The position numbers and the translations under genes are program-made. The notes beneath the pieces are model-generated. The model was not told the DNA's origin and made no database searches. It saw only the letters and a program-made list of their open reading frames with translations. A stretch of 64,000 nt of DNA from Dermanyssus gallinae (Eukaryota; Arthropoda; Arachnida; Mesostigmata; Dermanyssidae): the NCBI GenBank assembly GCA_003439945.1, contig QVRM01005405.1:129001-193000 (forward strand). The letters are read 5' to 3'. Shown piece by piece: positions 27,246 to 38,288 of this stretch (the first letter of the stretch is position 1; the number at the start of each line of letters is the position of its first letter).

Positions 27246-27310
27246 GCAACAACAACAACAACAACAGCAGCAACAACACGTTGTTGTTATTGCTGTTGCT
27301 GCTGTTGCTA
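27246..27310. repeat. (CAA)n and (TTG)n inverted array
   Basis: CAACAACAACAACAACAGCA on one side and TTGTTGTTATTGCTGTTGCT on the other, meeting at CACG. It can form a long imperfect hairpin. Confidence 0.85.
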
Positions 27311-29195
27311 TTTTGTTGTTATTCTAGATTGTTCTTATTCTACATGATTGTTGTTTGTATCGTTGTTTCTACCACTAGCGGCTGGCACTGCTGTTGCCAC
27401 GGACTGGTGTCGCTGTGATCTGTCGGCAACAAGCAGAATACTTCCTTAGGCGATCGACGGCGGGCGAAGTCAATCGTCATCTGGCACAGAATAATCATGC
27501 TCTGGAAGAAGGGCCATCGTCACCGTCCAGATCGGCGTAGCTGCTGTCCAGCATAGTTACGGTCGGAGAGGCGGCAGTACCCGCTGCAGCAGCAGCAGCA
27601 GCAGCCACAACAACCTCAGCGCTAGATGAATGTGCCTTTGTTGTTGTTGTTGTTGTTGCTATTGTTGTTGCTGTTGCTGCTGCTCGGATCGAGGTCTCCT
27701 CATATCATCACCACCACGACGACGACGACGATTCGCGATCATGAAGATCGACCATCGACAACGAACGGACGACAACACCATTACACAGCACGCACAGACA
27801 GATCATAGACACACAGAACGTGTGCACGTCTGTTAGCATGGTGGTGGTGGTGGTGTTGTTGTTGCTGCTGCTGCTGCCTGCCGCCATCATTATTATCATC
27901 ATCATCGGACCATTCGAATGCAAAGTGGATGCAAACAGTTCCCGCCCTCTCCCCTCGCTGTGCTCGCGCTGTGTCCGCGATGAAGTCCGCTAGCGAGCCA
28001 TCATCAAAGCGCCACCTTCTTCATGTTGTTGTGCCCTCCTCCTTGTGTCTGTCATCCATCCCTTCGATTCCACCCGGACCCCCTTGATCCCCACCACCAC
28101 CACCATCACCACCCCACTACCGCCCCCGATGTCAACCCCTCAGAGCCCTGATTCCCTATTGGCGCACTGTTTTTCTTCGTCTTCATCTGCATCTGCATCT
28201 TCTTCATTGTCATTGCCTGTCGGCCTGCCCTCAGCGCTCAGCCGTAAGCACAGCAAGCAAGCATCTACAGAGAAGATGGCGACGAGACGACGAAGACAAA
28301 GACGAAGCTGAAGTCAAATCGAAGAAGAGAACTCAAACAAGCAGAAGCTGAAGCAAATAGGAAAAAGAATGACAACAACAACAATGAAACAACAACCACA
28401 ACTAAAGCAGCGGCAGCACCAGCGCCACCATCATCACCACTACCCCAACCCTACCACCAGCAACAACAAGAACAACAACAACAAGATGGAAAAGAAAAGG
28501 CAGAAGCAGCAAAGAAAAAGTCTGCTTAAGTCATTGACGCCATTTGCCTGCGACGGACGACTGCAACACCCGTATGTATGAGCAGGAGAGCAGTAGTTGA
28601 TAGTATTAGTCGTAGAAATGACGACGTCATCATCATCATCATCAGCACCACCACCGCTTGCGATAGGAAGAAGAAAACAGTAGCGGGCATTCATTGATCG
28701 ACGCCGGACAGCCCCCAGGGACAGGCGGGGGGATGAGGGGTAGAAGAGGAGGAAAGACCCGATAGAGGCTGGTCCAATTGTCGGCACTCGTTGAGCGTTC
28801 AGCGCGCGGCAGATGAGCGGCTTGCGATTAACAACAACAACGAACCAACAAATAGCCAAGTCAAGTAGTCAAAGCAATAGCAAACGGACCAGGATGCCGG
28901 TGGTAGCGTGCATTAGTCGGCCAGTCAAGCAAGCAAGCCGGCGACCGCATGGGCTCGTCGCGATCGGCGGCTTCTGCGCCTCCTCGACCTTATGCGCCTC
29001 CTATGTTCCCTCTTCCCTTCTCGGCCATTTTCCCCTCTCTCTCTCGGTGTGGGCCCTTACCGAAGAAGACAATACGACGGCTGACGCGACAAGATAACGC
29101 CTGAAGTCGTCGAAGTTAAAGTCAAACTTTGTAGCCGGCGTCCCGCCCGCACCCCCGTCGTGTCGTCGCGACAGCCAGCCTTGTGTAGCCTGCAT

Positions 29196-29367
29196 CGGGC
29201 TGACCCTCAGTCAGGATTTCCACGGGATTGCTTTTCGCATTGCTTCAGATGCGACGGACCCCCATAAATAAAAATCAACGGGCAACGGTGGGGCTCGAAC
29301 CCGCGCCCCTATGTGTCTCCTTCGGTCGCGAGGCGCAGGCGAATGCACCACACCACCGAGCCTGACA
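29196..29367 (-). mobile_element. tRNA-derived SINE, copy 4 (best preserved)
   Basis: Minus strand. Read in its own direction it starts GTCAGGCTCGGTGGTGTGGT, with A box TGGTGTGGTGCATTCG and a perfect B box GGTTCGAGCCC, then GTTGCCCGTTG and a body containing ATGCGAAAAGCAATCCCG. Together with copy 5 it defines the head of the family. Confidence 0.85.
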
Positions 29368-30450
29368 GCCTCGTGTTGCCATCACGACCGAACGTAGTGA
29401 ATGAATATTGCAAGCGGCGATCGCAAATGAAGGCGTGATTAAAGCTATATATCTATATATATATATTATAAATATATATCCGGCATGTGGTAACAAAGGG
29501 TGACCTGTGTAGCGAATAAATGAATCAATATGGGCAACAATAAATTATAATGCTACAACTATCACTGCTGATACATGTATCGTTGCAATATTGTATGTAA
29601 TTCTTTTTGTTTTAATTCCTCCTCCGTGTGACTCCGGATGACAACTTTTTTCCTGTTTTGTTGTTGTGATTCTTGTTGTCTCAGCTATTGTTGAGCCAAC
29701 CACGGCTACAGTCACCGTCGTTGCACTGATGATCATGGCACGGCACGATGTGTCGATACGTGAATAATCAGCGGGAATGACAGAATAAAGAAATTGACAG
29801 ACGAATATGGCGACAGCGGCTTGCCACTAGCAACAGAACAAAGGAGATATGGAACAAAATGGAAAGATAGGAAACGAGAGAGAGAGAGATCAATAGTTAG
29901 AGAGGGGGAAAAGTGCGAGTGAGAGAGAGAGATGTGAGAGAAATGGCATAGTCTAAAAGCGAACGAGACAAAGGAGCTGCGGCAGCCGCTGTAAGGTAAG
30001 TACGAAATGCTACTACTGAACCGAAGGCGATGATGCGGCTGTTCGATCTGTGTCCGCCAGCCGCGGCTCCACGTTCCAGCGCCAGCGACTACAAGCGACC
30101 GTTCGTCCGTAGCAACTGCAGCAGCAGCAGCAACAACGATGGCCAGTCCTAACGTTACGTTAATGCGGTCGGTCGTTAGCCACTCAGAAGCATAATAACA
30201 GGAACATCATCATCATCATCACCACAATCATCACTACCATCATCATGAGAGCATAGTGGGATGATACTAGGGGGGAAACAGAGAGAGAAATAGAGTCAGA
30301 CCCTGGAGTCAGAGAGGGAGATGAACCAGATATGCAGGAGTGCGGGAGCGTGGAAGCTGGACGACGTAGTACCACCAGCAGCAGCAGCAGCAACAACAGC
30401 ATAATAGCAGAGAAGGCTCATTATTGAAGGGAGTTAGGAAACATAGGAAG

Positions 30451-30514
<64 letters not shown>

Positions 30515-31172
30515 GTAGCAAACTACGCGAGACAAGAGATGAAAAAGAACGAAAAACAGACATGGCCATACACAAAGAACTGGCCACACGCAGACGGCGG
30601 CACAAAGACCATTGGTCGAAACGACGAAGAGAGCGTATGCACTGGCCCGGCGCTAATGAGCGATCGAAACATAGAATGGAATATGGAGTAGGGATAGAGG
30701 AAAAAAATCGAGCAAAAGGTGGCACAGGAGGAGGAAAAGCGGGAGATAGATCGATAAAGAGGGAGAGAAAGCGCGCACGCGCGATAAAAGGAAAATGGTA
30801 GAATGAAGACGATGTTGCGTTGAGGCTGCGCAACCAGTCTGCGAAGCGGCACTATGAGTCGAGTGTGACTCGTCTTCGTTGAACACGATGTGCTCGACAG
30901 TTCGGCCGCCGGTAGTTTTTGCTTGATTTTTCTTTCAGTGCGTGTGCTTTCTTTCGTTCCGCCCGCCCGGTCTGACATCAACTGTCGTTGATTGTTGGTG
31001 TTAGTTTGTTGTGCGTTTTTTTTTTCGGTGGCAGGTGTTGCCACTCAACTGTGTGTCGAACAGCAGTTACCAGCAGGTTGCAGTCAAGTCCGGGTAACTT
31101 GCTTGTTTGAATTACAACGTATCTAATTTGCTTCATAAATAATAGACGGGACGCAAACCTTCTCTTGGTTCG

Positions 31173-31210
<38 letters not shown>

Positions 31211-31589
31211 GATATATATTATATATGTTAGAACGCATGCAGCTTTGAATACAGCTATGACCAAGCTTTGTCCGTCAGAGAAGTGTGATCCAATATTAGA
31301 ACAAAATGCACATTTTCTACAAGACTTTAAGATATGTGGCTTAAAGACCAATACCCTGTCCAGTATAAAGAATCATTGTAATGATATCTATAGTATATTA
31401 TATATATGATATCATATTATATATATCCATATATCTCTATATCTCTCTCCTAGTAAATCTCTCCCTCTTAGCTGCCATACAGTTAGGTGAAGTGGCTTGA
31501 TGATTAGGTTATCGCACGGAACGAAACTTTCTTCTACATGCCATCTTTTTTGGCCATTCTTGTGCATTTGATCTTGTTGGTAAGGTCTT
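29368..31589. other. Intergenic between SINE copy 4 and the Unc-89 3' end
   Basis: GA-rich and triplet-rich; contains (TA)n arrays at 30451-30511 and 31173-31228. No gene supported. Confidence 0.5.
30451..30511. repeat. (TA)n microsatellite
   Basis: Pure TA, about 60 bp. Confidence 0.95.
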
Positions 31590-31595
31590 TTTATT
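31590..31595 (-). promoter_or_regulatory. Candidate polyadenylation signal of Unc-89
   Basis: A minus-strand AATAAA about 155 nt downstream of the proposed stop codon at 31750. Single hexamers are frequent in AT-rich DNA, so this is weak support for the 3' end. Confidence 0.3.
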
Positions 31596-31749
31596 CAAGA
31601 AACTTGAAGGTTTTATCAGTTGAAGTCTTGTAAACGCATGGTGTTCCTACCTTAGTGTTGTGCGCTGCCGCATTCAAGCAACGAGTCGATGCGATATTCT
31701 CAAAACAACTTACATAACATGATAGCCTGACTTTTTGATATCAAACATA

Positions 31750-31792
31750 TTACTCTTCGAAGCCATGTTTCAGTCCCACCGAAATCGCAAAA
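31750..31792 (-). CDS. Unc-89: Possible last coding exon of Unc-89
   Basis: After acceptor TTTACAG a 43-nt piece in the required phase 2 codes FAISVGLKHGFEE followed by TAA. Length and phase agree with joining to 31940-32125. It is short and rests on splice sites and phase only; another downstream exon or another acceptor is possible. Confidence 0.4.
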
Positions 31793-31939
31793 CTGTAAAT
31801 TGTGCTCTCGCATTGCGAAAACAATGTAACAACTGCGGTCGACTCATACCACCCCATGTATATATATATAATTCTGAAAAATATGCTGAGGCTTAGGTGG
31901 ACGTTCGTATTACTTTCATTACATGCATTAACCACGCAC

Positions 31940-32125
31940 CTGTTGAGTCCAAAGTTGCTGAGCATTTGACAGGCGTTGTCGCGATTGCGTTTAGCTCTTT
32001 CGTAGCTCTGAGCGAACTGCGCCAACTTATCCGATTTGAACACACACGCCTCCCTCTTGCGAAGCATATATTCCGACGGCAGCATCCAGCGATTCTCGTA
32101 ACACTCCTCGATAGTCGCTCGTTTT
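31940..32125 (-). CDS. Unc-89: Unc-89 exon: end of kinase 2
   Basis: A 186-nt exon (acceptor ATTCGACAG, donor GTGCGT; phase 2-2). It codes KRATIEECYENRWMLPSEYM, matching the final helix of kinases (RATxEEC...W), then LRKREACVFKSDKLAQFAQS and YERAKRNRDNACQMLSNFGL, a basic C-terminal tail. It completes the kinase 2 fold. Confidence 0.88.
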
Positions 32126-32324
32126 CTGTCGAATTCGGGTCACGAGCGAACATTGAGCCAGGCAAACATGACGTTATCCAAAGACTCGACAGATATTATT
32201 ATTATTGATTAATGCATAATGTAAAAGTAAGACCAACTTGATGCACATCGTCAAATACTGAAAACAAGTTATCTCAAGGAAAAATGTCAACATAGTAAGC
32301 AGCTCGTCCAACGGCAGGGCCACG

Positions 32325-32348
32325 ATTACCTATATAAATATAGGTAAT
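32325..32348. repeat. Palindrome next to a kinase 2 donor
   Basis: Perfect 10-bp inverted repeat ATTACCTATA with a 4-nt spacer, ending about 30 nt from the donor of exon 32382-32531. Confidence 0.8.
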
Positions 32349-32381
32349 CCGCGTTTGTTTAATGCTTCTAAAAACACTTAC

Positions 32382-32531
32382 GTGGGGCATTTCTTAAACA
32401 CTTGAATTAGGAACTTGGTTGCCTCCGATGAGCATTCTCGATAAATGTGCTCGAAATGGAATCGAACCATGGCGACGTTCTCTCGAGTTTCAGCCTCCGA
32501 AGTGCCCAGGAATGGAGAAACGCCAGACAAC
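32382..32531 (-). CDS. Unc-89: Unc-89 exon: kinase 2 C-lobe, middle
   Basis: A 150-nt exon (acceptor GATTTAAG, weak; donor GTAAGT; phase 2-2). It codes LSGVSPFLGTSEAETRENVA, MVRFHFEHIYRECSSEATKF, LIQVFKKCPT. It directly continues MYIL of the previous exon, giving YILLSGVSPF as in kinase 1, and leads into KRATIEECYENRW. The phase matches on both sides. It lies on the far side of the LINE insertion. Confidence 0.9.
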
Positions 32532-32587
32532 CTTAAATCAATCAAACAATAGTGTTGTAATACTTATTTCTGCATGTTCCAGGTATA

Positions 32588-32621
<34 letters not shown>

Positions 32622-34076
32622 CATTGATTAACTTATTATTCGCTTGGCATGTATACCTAAATATGCATCTCGCCCTTTTATATCAGAGGCGCTTAACACC
32701 GCAGCATATATGTTACCTACGAATCAATATGATCAATGTATCCTACAATAACTAGTCAATATTTGCCTTCCATTGGGACAACTTCTTCTTCGTAATATCG
32801 ATCTGGACCTTTCTAACATTTAGTCCTAAAGCTAGGGCCTTCGACAGGTCTATATCTCTGCCCCTCCCCCAAGGCTAAACATTATTTTACAATATGTTTG
32901 ATTGAGTAATTCCCTAGTCCACAAGCTCGACATTCTCTACTTTGTCCCTCCCTATATTTAGCTTGTTGTATCCTTGTATCCAACATCCCTGCCCTGGCAT
33001 CTGCCAATAGCCCACTCGCTCTTGAATTATCGTATACACATTCTACCATGCCCTTTTCCCGCTTGTTCTTCCCATATATACCTGCCAAACTTGATTTGGA
33101 ACCCATCGCCAATTTTCTTTGCCTGTATATGACATTTTACCCTCAATTTCAAAATGTTCTCCGATACCCTGGCTCTTGATAGGTTTCTTCTTGCCCATTG
33201 CTTACTATGGTACCCAATCTCCCTAGCTACGAACTTTACTCCGCGATCCCACTTAATTTTGATCCTTAGTGCCGTCTTTACCAGCTGCATCTGTTTTTGT
33301 TATTTGCGACTGTTTTAATCCTAAATCTAAATATTAGCTTACTCTGTACTTCCCTTTGTATACATTTTAATATCCCTCCGCCCTCCTCAAGAAACTCCCT
33401 GGCACAATTAAAACGGCAGTCTAATGCAAATCTTATCACTTCTCTTTATATTGTTGCTAACTCCTTTCCCAACCCCGCGCTGTGGACCAGAGAGGCATTA
33501 GCAAAGGTCAATCCTGGTTCATAGATGGCCTTCCATATAATCCTTGTTACTATATATTAATTTAACCATTAGAGGCCCTTACACCTTACTGCATTTCTTC
33601 CTCTTTCAGCCATCTTTCTCCGTAATAAATCTCCTTTCTCTAAATCACCATCCGCCGTAGTCAGCGTCACCTCAAGGTACTTTTACCGACTTCTATAGTT
33701 TAATTCCTTCCCCTGAAATACAAACTCCCATCCCCCTAACCCCATTAAATACAAACATTGCACTCTTTTTTCCTTAAACGCTTTGTTCAGTTCCTCCGCT
33801 GCTTCCCCACATGTGTTGAGCATTTGTTGAACTTCGCTAGTGCCCCACCCTAACACTATCATATCGTCAGCAAACAGCAATACGGGTGTCATGATATATA
33901 CACCCCTTTCCCCTATCTGTCATCCTAAACCCGCGCTATTGATCCTTCGCGCTATCCTCTCTATATACATAAAAAGAAATTGCCGATGACAACGAACAGC
34001 CTTGCCTGACTCCCTTAGCGATTCTAAACTCTCTCTATAGCATAAAGTATAATAAGCTTATTTACGTGAAACTCAC
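32532..34076 (-). other. Unc-89 kinase 2 intron carrying LINE
   Basis: A 1.5-kb intron, two-thirds of it the LINE remnant at 32880-34020. The rest holds a (TA)n array with a following T run (about 32582-32620). Confidence 0.7.
32880..34020 (-). mobile_element. LINE reverse transcriptase remnant in kinase 2 intron
   Basis: On the minus strand a broken reverse transcriptase lies between kinase 2 exons, only about 60 nt from the donor at 34077. GVRQGCSLSSA (about 33990) is the conserved RT motif before the catalytic site, followed by MTPVLLFADDMIVLG (about 33892-33850), the FADD catalytic motif. Further on are basic stretches (KIKWDRGVKFVAREIGYHSK) and a C-terminal block with VYDNSRASGLLADARAGML, QSRECRACG and HIV, resembling the cysteine/histidine ends of CR1/RTE-like elements. 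Stops and frameshifts break it, so it is inactive. It is related to the fragment at 23937-24170. Confidence 0.8.
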
Positions 34077-34422
34077 AAAATGTACATGAGAACGCCGGCG
34101 CTCCAAACGTCAGCGGCGTAGGTAACAGGTTCCCCGCGAACGACCTCGGGCGCAGTGTACTCCAACTCAGCATCAACCACGATCTGGGCACCGGCTTTAG
34201 GTACAGCATGAGTAGAGCCAAAGTCGACCAGCTTCACAATGCACGATTGGCCATCAGTTACGCACACTGAGTCCGGCTCGACGTTGCAGTATACAAGGCC
34301 CTTGAAGTGCAGATACTCGAGGGCATCGAATACCTGCTTCATGACTCGAGACACCTGGTCCTCACTGTACGTGTTACGCAGCGTAAGGAAGGCTAGAATG
34401 TTCATCGATAGCCGCTCCATAA
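34077..34422 (-). CDS. Unc-89: Unc-89 exon: kinase 2 C-lobe start (predicted pseudokinase)
   Basis: A 346-nt exon (acceptor TTCACATTCCAG, donor GTGAGT; phase 1 in, 2 out). It codes MERLSMNILAFLTLRNTYSE, QVFDALEYLHFKGLVYCNVE (in place of the HRDLKPEN catalytic loop), SCIVKLVDFGSTHAV with an intact DFG, LEYTAPEVVRGEP and YAADVWSAGVLMYIL. The catalytic aspartate of HRD is asparagine (YCN) and the following lysine/asparagine positions also differ, so catalysis is doubtful although DFG and the ATP lysine are kept. Confidence 0.95.
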
Positions 34423-34657
34423 CTGGAATGTGAACACGCAATCGATATGTCCGTATATATATATATATATATATACTGGAATTGGACTAACCCCACGCAT
34501 TATGTGTGGGGTAGTTCCTCCTGGTATGAACATGTTTACCTTACCAGGAGGAACTACTGCGCCTCTAGCCAAGTCTCCAAGTTCTACATAAATATAAGAA
34601 TAAATACATATATATATATATATATATATATACATAAATAGTGGCTCTCCGCCGTAC
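34423..34657 (-). other. 235-nt Unc-89 intron, predicted to fold end to end
   Basis: This short intron inside kinase 2 contains a (TA)n array near each end (about 34453-34475 and 34609-34633), a 16-bp perfect inverted repeat (34511-34526 against 34542-34557, GTAGTTCCTCCTGGTA) and a smaller one (34491-34500 against 34502-34511, CCCCACGCAT, one mismatch). The RNA could close into one long stem bringing the splice sites together. Confidence 0.7.
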
Positions 34658-35840
34658 CCAGCATTGTGACATCTCCGTCTTGGAAGGCGTCCTCGAGGTA
34701 GACGATGTTCCTATGCACGAGCGCCTTGAGCATGTCGTACTCGCGGCGGCCGTTCTTCACGGCTTTGACAGCCAGCAGCCGGTTGTTGGCCTTGGACGTG
34801 GCCGACATGACGACGGAGAAGCGACCGGAGCAGAGTTCGGCCGAAAAGTTGTACTCGTCCCGGATGCTCGACGTCTTGAGCGCGATCGGGTTCTCCTCGC
34901 GCGAGTAGTCGTGCGAGGGCGCCGAGCCGATGGCGATGTTGGTCGCCTGCACCTGCTGGTAGCTATGCGTCGGACTCAGCTTGATCTTGGCGGCGCTGTC
35001 GGCGGGCTCAGTCGAAACCGGCTTCGAGGTGTCCGACGTGACGGAGCTGCCGAACGAGTTGGTCGCGGTCACGCGGAACTCGTACTTCGTGTCCGGCGTG
35101 AGGTCGTCGACGATGTAGAACTCGTTGGTGATCCTGTCCGCCACCTTGGCCCAGTCGGCGTCCGCATCTGCTGCCGCCGCCGGCCGGTACTCGAGCGTAA
35201 AGTAGAGCGTCCGGGCGTTGTTCTCCTGTCGGGGCGCATTCCACTCGACGTACATCTGTCGAGCGGTCGCCTGGGCGACCTTCGGCGCCGCCGGCCGGCT
35301 CGGCGTGTCGCCCATGCGCAGGCGGGCCCGGCAGACGGCCGTGCCCGACGCGTTACGCGCGACACACTTGAACACGCCCGCGTCGTACGCCATGCCCGGC
35401 GCCAGCGTGAGCGTCGATACGCCGCCGGCCTCGTCCGTGTCGATGTGGATGCGCGACGTCGGTATCAGCGGGCAGTCGTTGCGGAACCAGGTGAACTGGG
35501 GCGGCGGGGTGCCGACCGCCACCGCCGTGAAGCTCACGTTGTTGCTGTCCATGATGACGGCATCGTCGATCTTCTCGCGGAAGAACGGCAGCGTGCCGAT
35601 AGCCTGCTCCCGGGTGACGCCGCGGAACCGCCACGCGTCGTCACGCACCGCGTCCGTCTGGTTCTTGATGTAGCCGACGGCGCCCACCTCCTTGTTGAGA
35701 CGCAGCATAATCGACTTGTGGTCGTCGCCGCCCTTCTTCTCGTCGTCAATCTCCTCGTCCATCATGTCGTGGAACTTGCGCCGCTCTCGGATGACAACCT
35801 GCGGGTAGATGTGCTCGCGCTCCTGACCGCGAGCAAAGAT
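34658..35840 (-). CDS. Unc-89: Unc-89 exon: Ig, Fn3 and kinase 2 N-lobe, GC-rich
   Basis: A 1183-nt exon (acceptor GTTTGTTGCAG, donor GTACGG; phase 0 in, 1 out). After a charged helix (RERRKFHDMMDEEIDDEKKG) comes an Ig (about residues 92-178: LPFFREKIDDAVIMDSNNVS, FTWFRNDCPLIP, DAGVFKCVARNASGTAVCRA), an Fn3 (about 183-280: RPAAPKVAQATARQMYVEWN, LEYRPAAAADADADW, LTPDTKYEFRVTATNSFGSS) and the N-lobe of kinase 2 (about 330-394: YNFSAELCSGRFSVVMSATS, LLAVKAVKNG with the ATP-binding lysine, HRNIVYLEDAFQDGDVTML). Base composition is much more GC-rich than the neighbouring exons, mostly at third positions. The long open frame on the other strand (34641-35870) is a consequence of that bias. Confidence 0.95.
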
Positions 35841-35977
35841 CTGCAACAAACACGACGGATAGCTGGTTAGCCAGATGGATGGTTGAAAGGAAGCGCCGCG
35901 GTTAAGTGCGATAAAAGTTCGTCGTGCTAAACACGATTAGTTGGAAGAACTTAAGCTATATATGTATGTAAATATAT

Positions 35978-36022
<45 letters not shown>

Positions 36023-36059
36023 CAGCCAGATCAAGACAAACTTGCGCGCCACTATCGGA

Positions 36060-37215
36060 TGACAAAATGGCGTTTACCCTGTTGGTGTTGGTGTATGATT
36101 GTGTTCGTCAGAACCTGTCGATCACATTCGACGCAATCACGACGGCGGAAACACATATTCTAGGCCCGAAATCAAAGTGAAAAGTAGCAGTGGTAGAATT
36201 GCTTTGCGCCGGCAGGAGCGTAGACGACATAATGATTCTTCTATCCGAGAAGTACTGCGTATGCCATGGCCAAGAGATATAACGACGCACAAAACTCAGA
36301 GGAAGCTTCTAGGAGTGCATTCAGAAAAAAATACGATTCGTCGTGGCCGATGAGGATTCCCGAGATCGTGAGACGCACCAAAAGTTTAATTTCTGATGAA
36401 ACCGGAGCTTTGCTGATGAAAGACGCGGATTTACTAGGCGTGAGTGCCGACACAGTGCATCGGCATGAAAAGCAGGGTTTCCACTAAATAAAATCATTTC
36501 GTATGCACTACAAGTGCTGTTTGACAAGACCAATGCCACTCGCTCCTAGTTACTACTGTGTACAAATTCCTGCGCTCAAACATGAGGCTGCCAGACGTTT
36601 TCGGTTCTTTTTGGATAAAAGTTTTAAGGCTGACGCTTGAACAAAAAAAATCAAAGGTGGCTCGCCCACTGCCCTGAGGAGGTGTCACAGAACCTATGTC
36701 ATGAACGACCAAGTCTCCAGGTCCAGGTGTCAAGTAGGGGGGGGGGTGCTTCCACACTTCTTTGAACGGAGGTCTACAAACGAGTTTTAATGACTGTTGT
36801 AAAGTCGTTCATTGACCGCGAGTCGGACAGAAGGCCGTACATATTTCAGCAACACGGCAGGTCCGCTCACACGACCCATTTGGCGCAAAACGGGTTCGAC
36901 GACAATTTGGGCATGTTCTGGCCGAAACACTTTTCGCCACCACACAGTCCAGATTTATTTCCTCTGGATTTCTTTGTGTAGGTCTTAGTTGAGCGAGGCT
37001 TCAATAACTCTCGACACCCTGACACTTCGAGACTGCGTGCTGCCATGTTGTCAGTATTTAAGAAATTATACGGGGACACGGTGCAGCGGGCTTGCAGTTT
37101 TGGCCTCGGCTACTGAAGCAATAGTGGATACACTAAACAAAAGGCCGTGCGACGAGAGCCGGACACAACGAGTCCAAACTAATCATTCGAAAAGCTGTAG
37201 GCTGTAACACTAAAA
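36060..37215 (+). mobile_element. Decayed mariner/Tc1-superfamily transposon
   Basis: Three separate plus-strand fragments fit one transposase. The N-terminal helix-turn-helix (about 36330-36490) has RIPEIVRRTKSLI and LLGVSADTVHRHEKQGFH. The catalytic core (about 36790-36980) has YIFQQHGRSAHTTHLAQNGF, MFWPKHFSPPHSPDLFPLD and F. A C-terminal helical part follows in another frame (ERGFNNSRHPDTSRLRAAML). In the second catalytic motif the aspartate of the usual FQQDGAPAH is histidine, and the frame is broken several times, so it cannot be active. The ends are approximate and I could not define terminal inverted repeats. It lies inside an Unc-89 intron, antisense to it. Confidence 0.8.
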
Positions 37216-37615
37216 TTGCTTGCATTATATAAGGCTCTCTGCTTCTCCAGAAAGTCATTCAGATTTGACAAAGAAGATGCTCGCCAATCTCAGAGACGTT
37301 GAAGGGAAAATATTCTCCATGTTTCAGGTAAATAGACTTGACAATATGTTGCTCTTTTAGTCGAAATTGCGTCGCAACCTCGCTTGCTTCACTAGTCACC
37401 TTTAATGCTCATGCGCCGTGTTAGAGTACAAAAGCGAATAAATAATAATAAATAAACAAATCTAAATAAAATAGTCGACATTCAACCCTAGAAAGCTCCT
37501 ACGTTGCTTGCGCGAGCCTAACAGCCATGTGCCGGTATAGATTCAATTAAAGCACCTCTGATGCAAAGTATCTAATTGTAAGTAGACTTTTACGCTTTAA
37601 CAAACAAGTTCCAGT

Positions 37616-37618
37616 CTA

Positions 37619-37677
<59 letters not shown>
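37616..37677. repeat. (TA)n microsatellite beside an Unc-89 donor
   Basis: About 60 bp of TA with one G, ending 34 nt from the donor of exon 37711-37855. Confidence 0.95.
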
Positions 37678-37680
<3 letters not shown>

Positions 37681-37710
37681 ATATGCACGTGTGCTTGCGT
37701 CTATACGTAC

Positions 37711-37855
37711 ATCCGATCCACCCCAGTGATGTCCGCGCAGGCTGGCAGCCAGGCTCGGGCTGCGAGCAGCTCCAACCTTCATGTACTGACGAAGTCGCAG
37801 GGGGAAGTCCGTATCGCGCACCTGTAGCAGATACGTATCCGGCCCTTGTGCATAG
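37711..37855 (-). CDS. Unc-89: Unc-89 exon: linker between kinase 1 and the Ig-Fn3-kinase 2 block
   Basis: A 145-nt exon (acceptor CTCTTCCCAG, donor GTACGT; phase 2 in, 0 out), coding YAQGPDTYLLQVRDTDFPLR and LRQYMKVGAARSPSLAASLR, then GHHWGGSD. The phases match the exon before (ends in phase 2) and after (starts in phase 0). The sequence is compact and charged and belongs to the inter-kinase linker. Confidence 0.85.
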
Positions 37856-38236
37856 CTGGGAAGAGGGTTGAGACAAATGTGATATTATATAACCAATATC
37901 TACTGAAAAGAGTAGTAAGCGTTCACACAAAACATGTGCGATTTTTGATGATGCGGCTTTTGTCAGCCAATATTCTTTCTTCCAGGACGTAATGTATCAC
38001 GCACCCGTGATGATATCTATCCATACGTGATATGCACACATGCTGCATATAGTCAATGAGAAAACAATATCAAGGCTACGTCAAATCCATTCTACCTTCG
38101 AATTCAGAGAAATGTACATCTGGAGGGTTAGGTGCAAATTGAGGGAAAATGTGGCTCTTAATGACTCCGATTTATAGCATACCTATTTAACAAGGAGAAC
38201 GATTTTTCGGTTGCTAAAGGCAATACGGTGTGTAAA

Positions 38237-38239
<3 letters not shown>

Positions 38240-38272
<33 letters not shown>
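38240..38272. repeat. (TA)n microsatellite beside the kinase 1 donor
   Basis: About 33 bp of TA ending 16 nt from exon 38289-39316, inside the same intron as the donor site. Confidence 0.95.
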
Positions 38273-38274
<2 letters not shown>

Positions 38275-38288
38275 CGGTAATAACTCAC

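Larger units (their letters stand above)
35841..37710 (-). other. Unc-89 intron with mariner remnant
   Basis: A 1.87-kb intron. It carries (TA)n arrays near both ends (35982-36018 and 37616-37677) and a decayed mariner/Tc1 element in the opposite orientation (about 36060-37215, listed separately). Confidence 0.7.

Noticed and set aside
28045..28581. Ser/Thr/Pro- and Gln-rich open frames
   Set aside because: Low-complexity triplet repeats with no domain, splice context or conserved start.
34641..35870. A 409-codon open frame on the plus strand
   Set aside because: It is the reverse complement of the GC-rich Ig-Fn3-kinase 2 exon. It is rich in R, V, L and A with no domain, and the minus strand is clearly coding.
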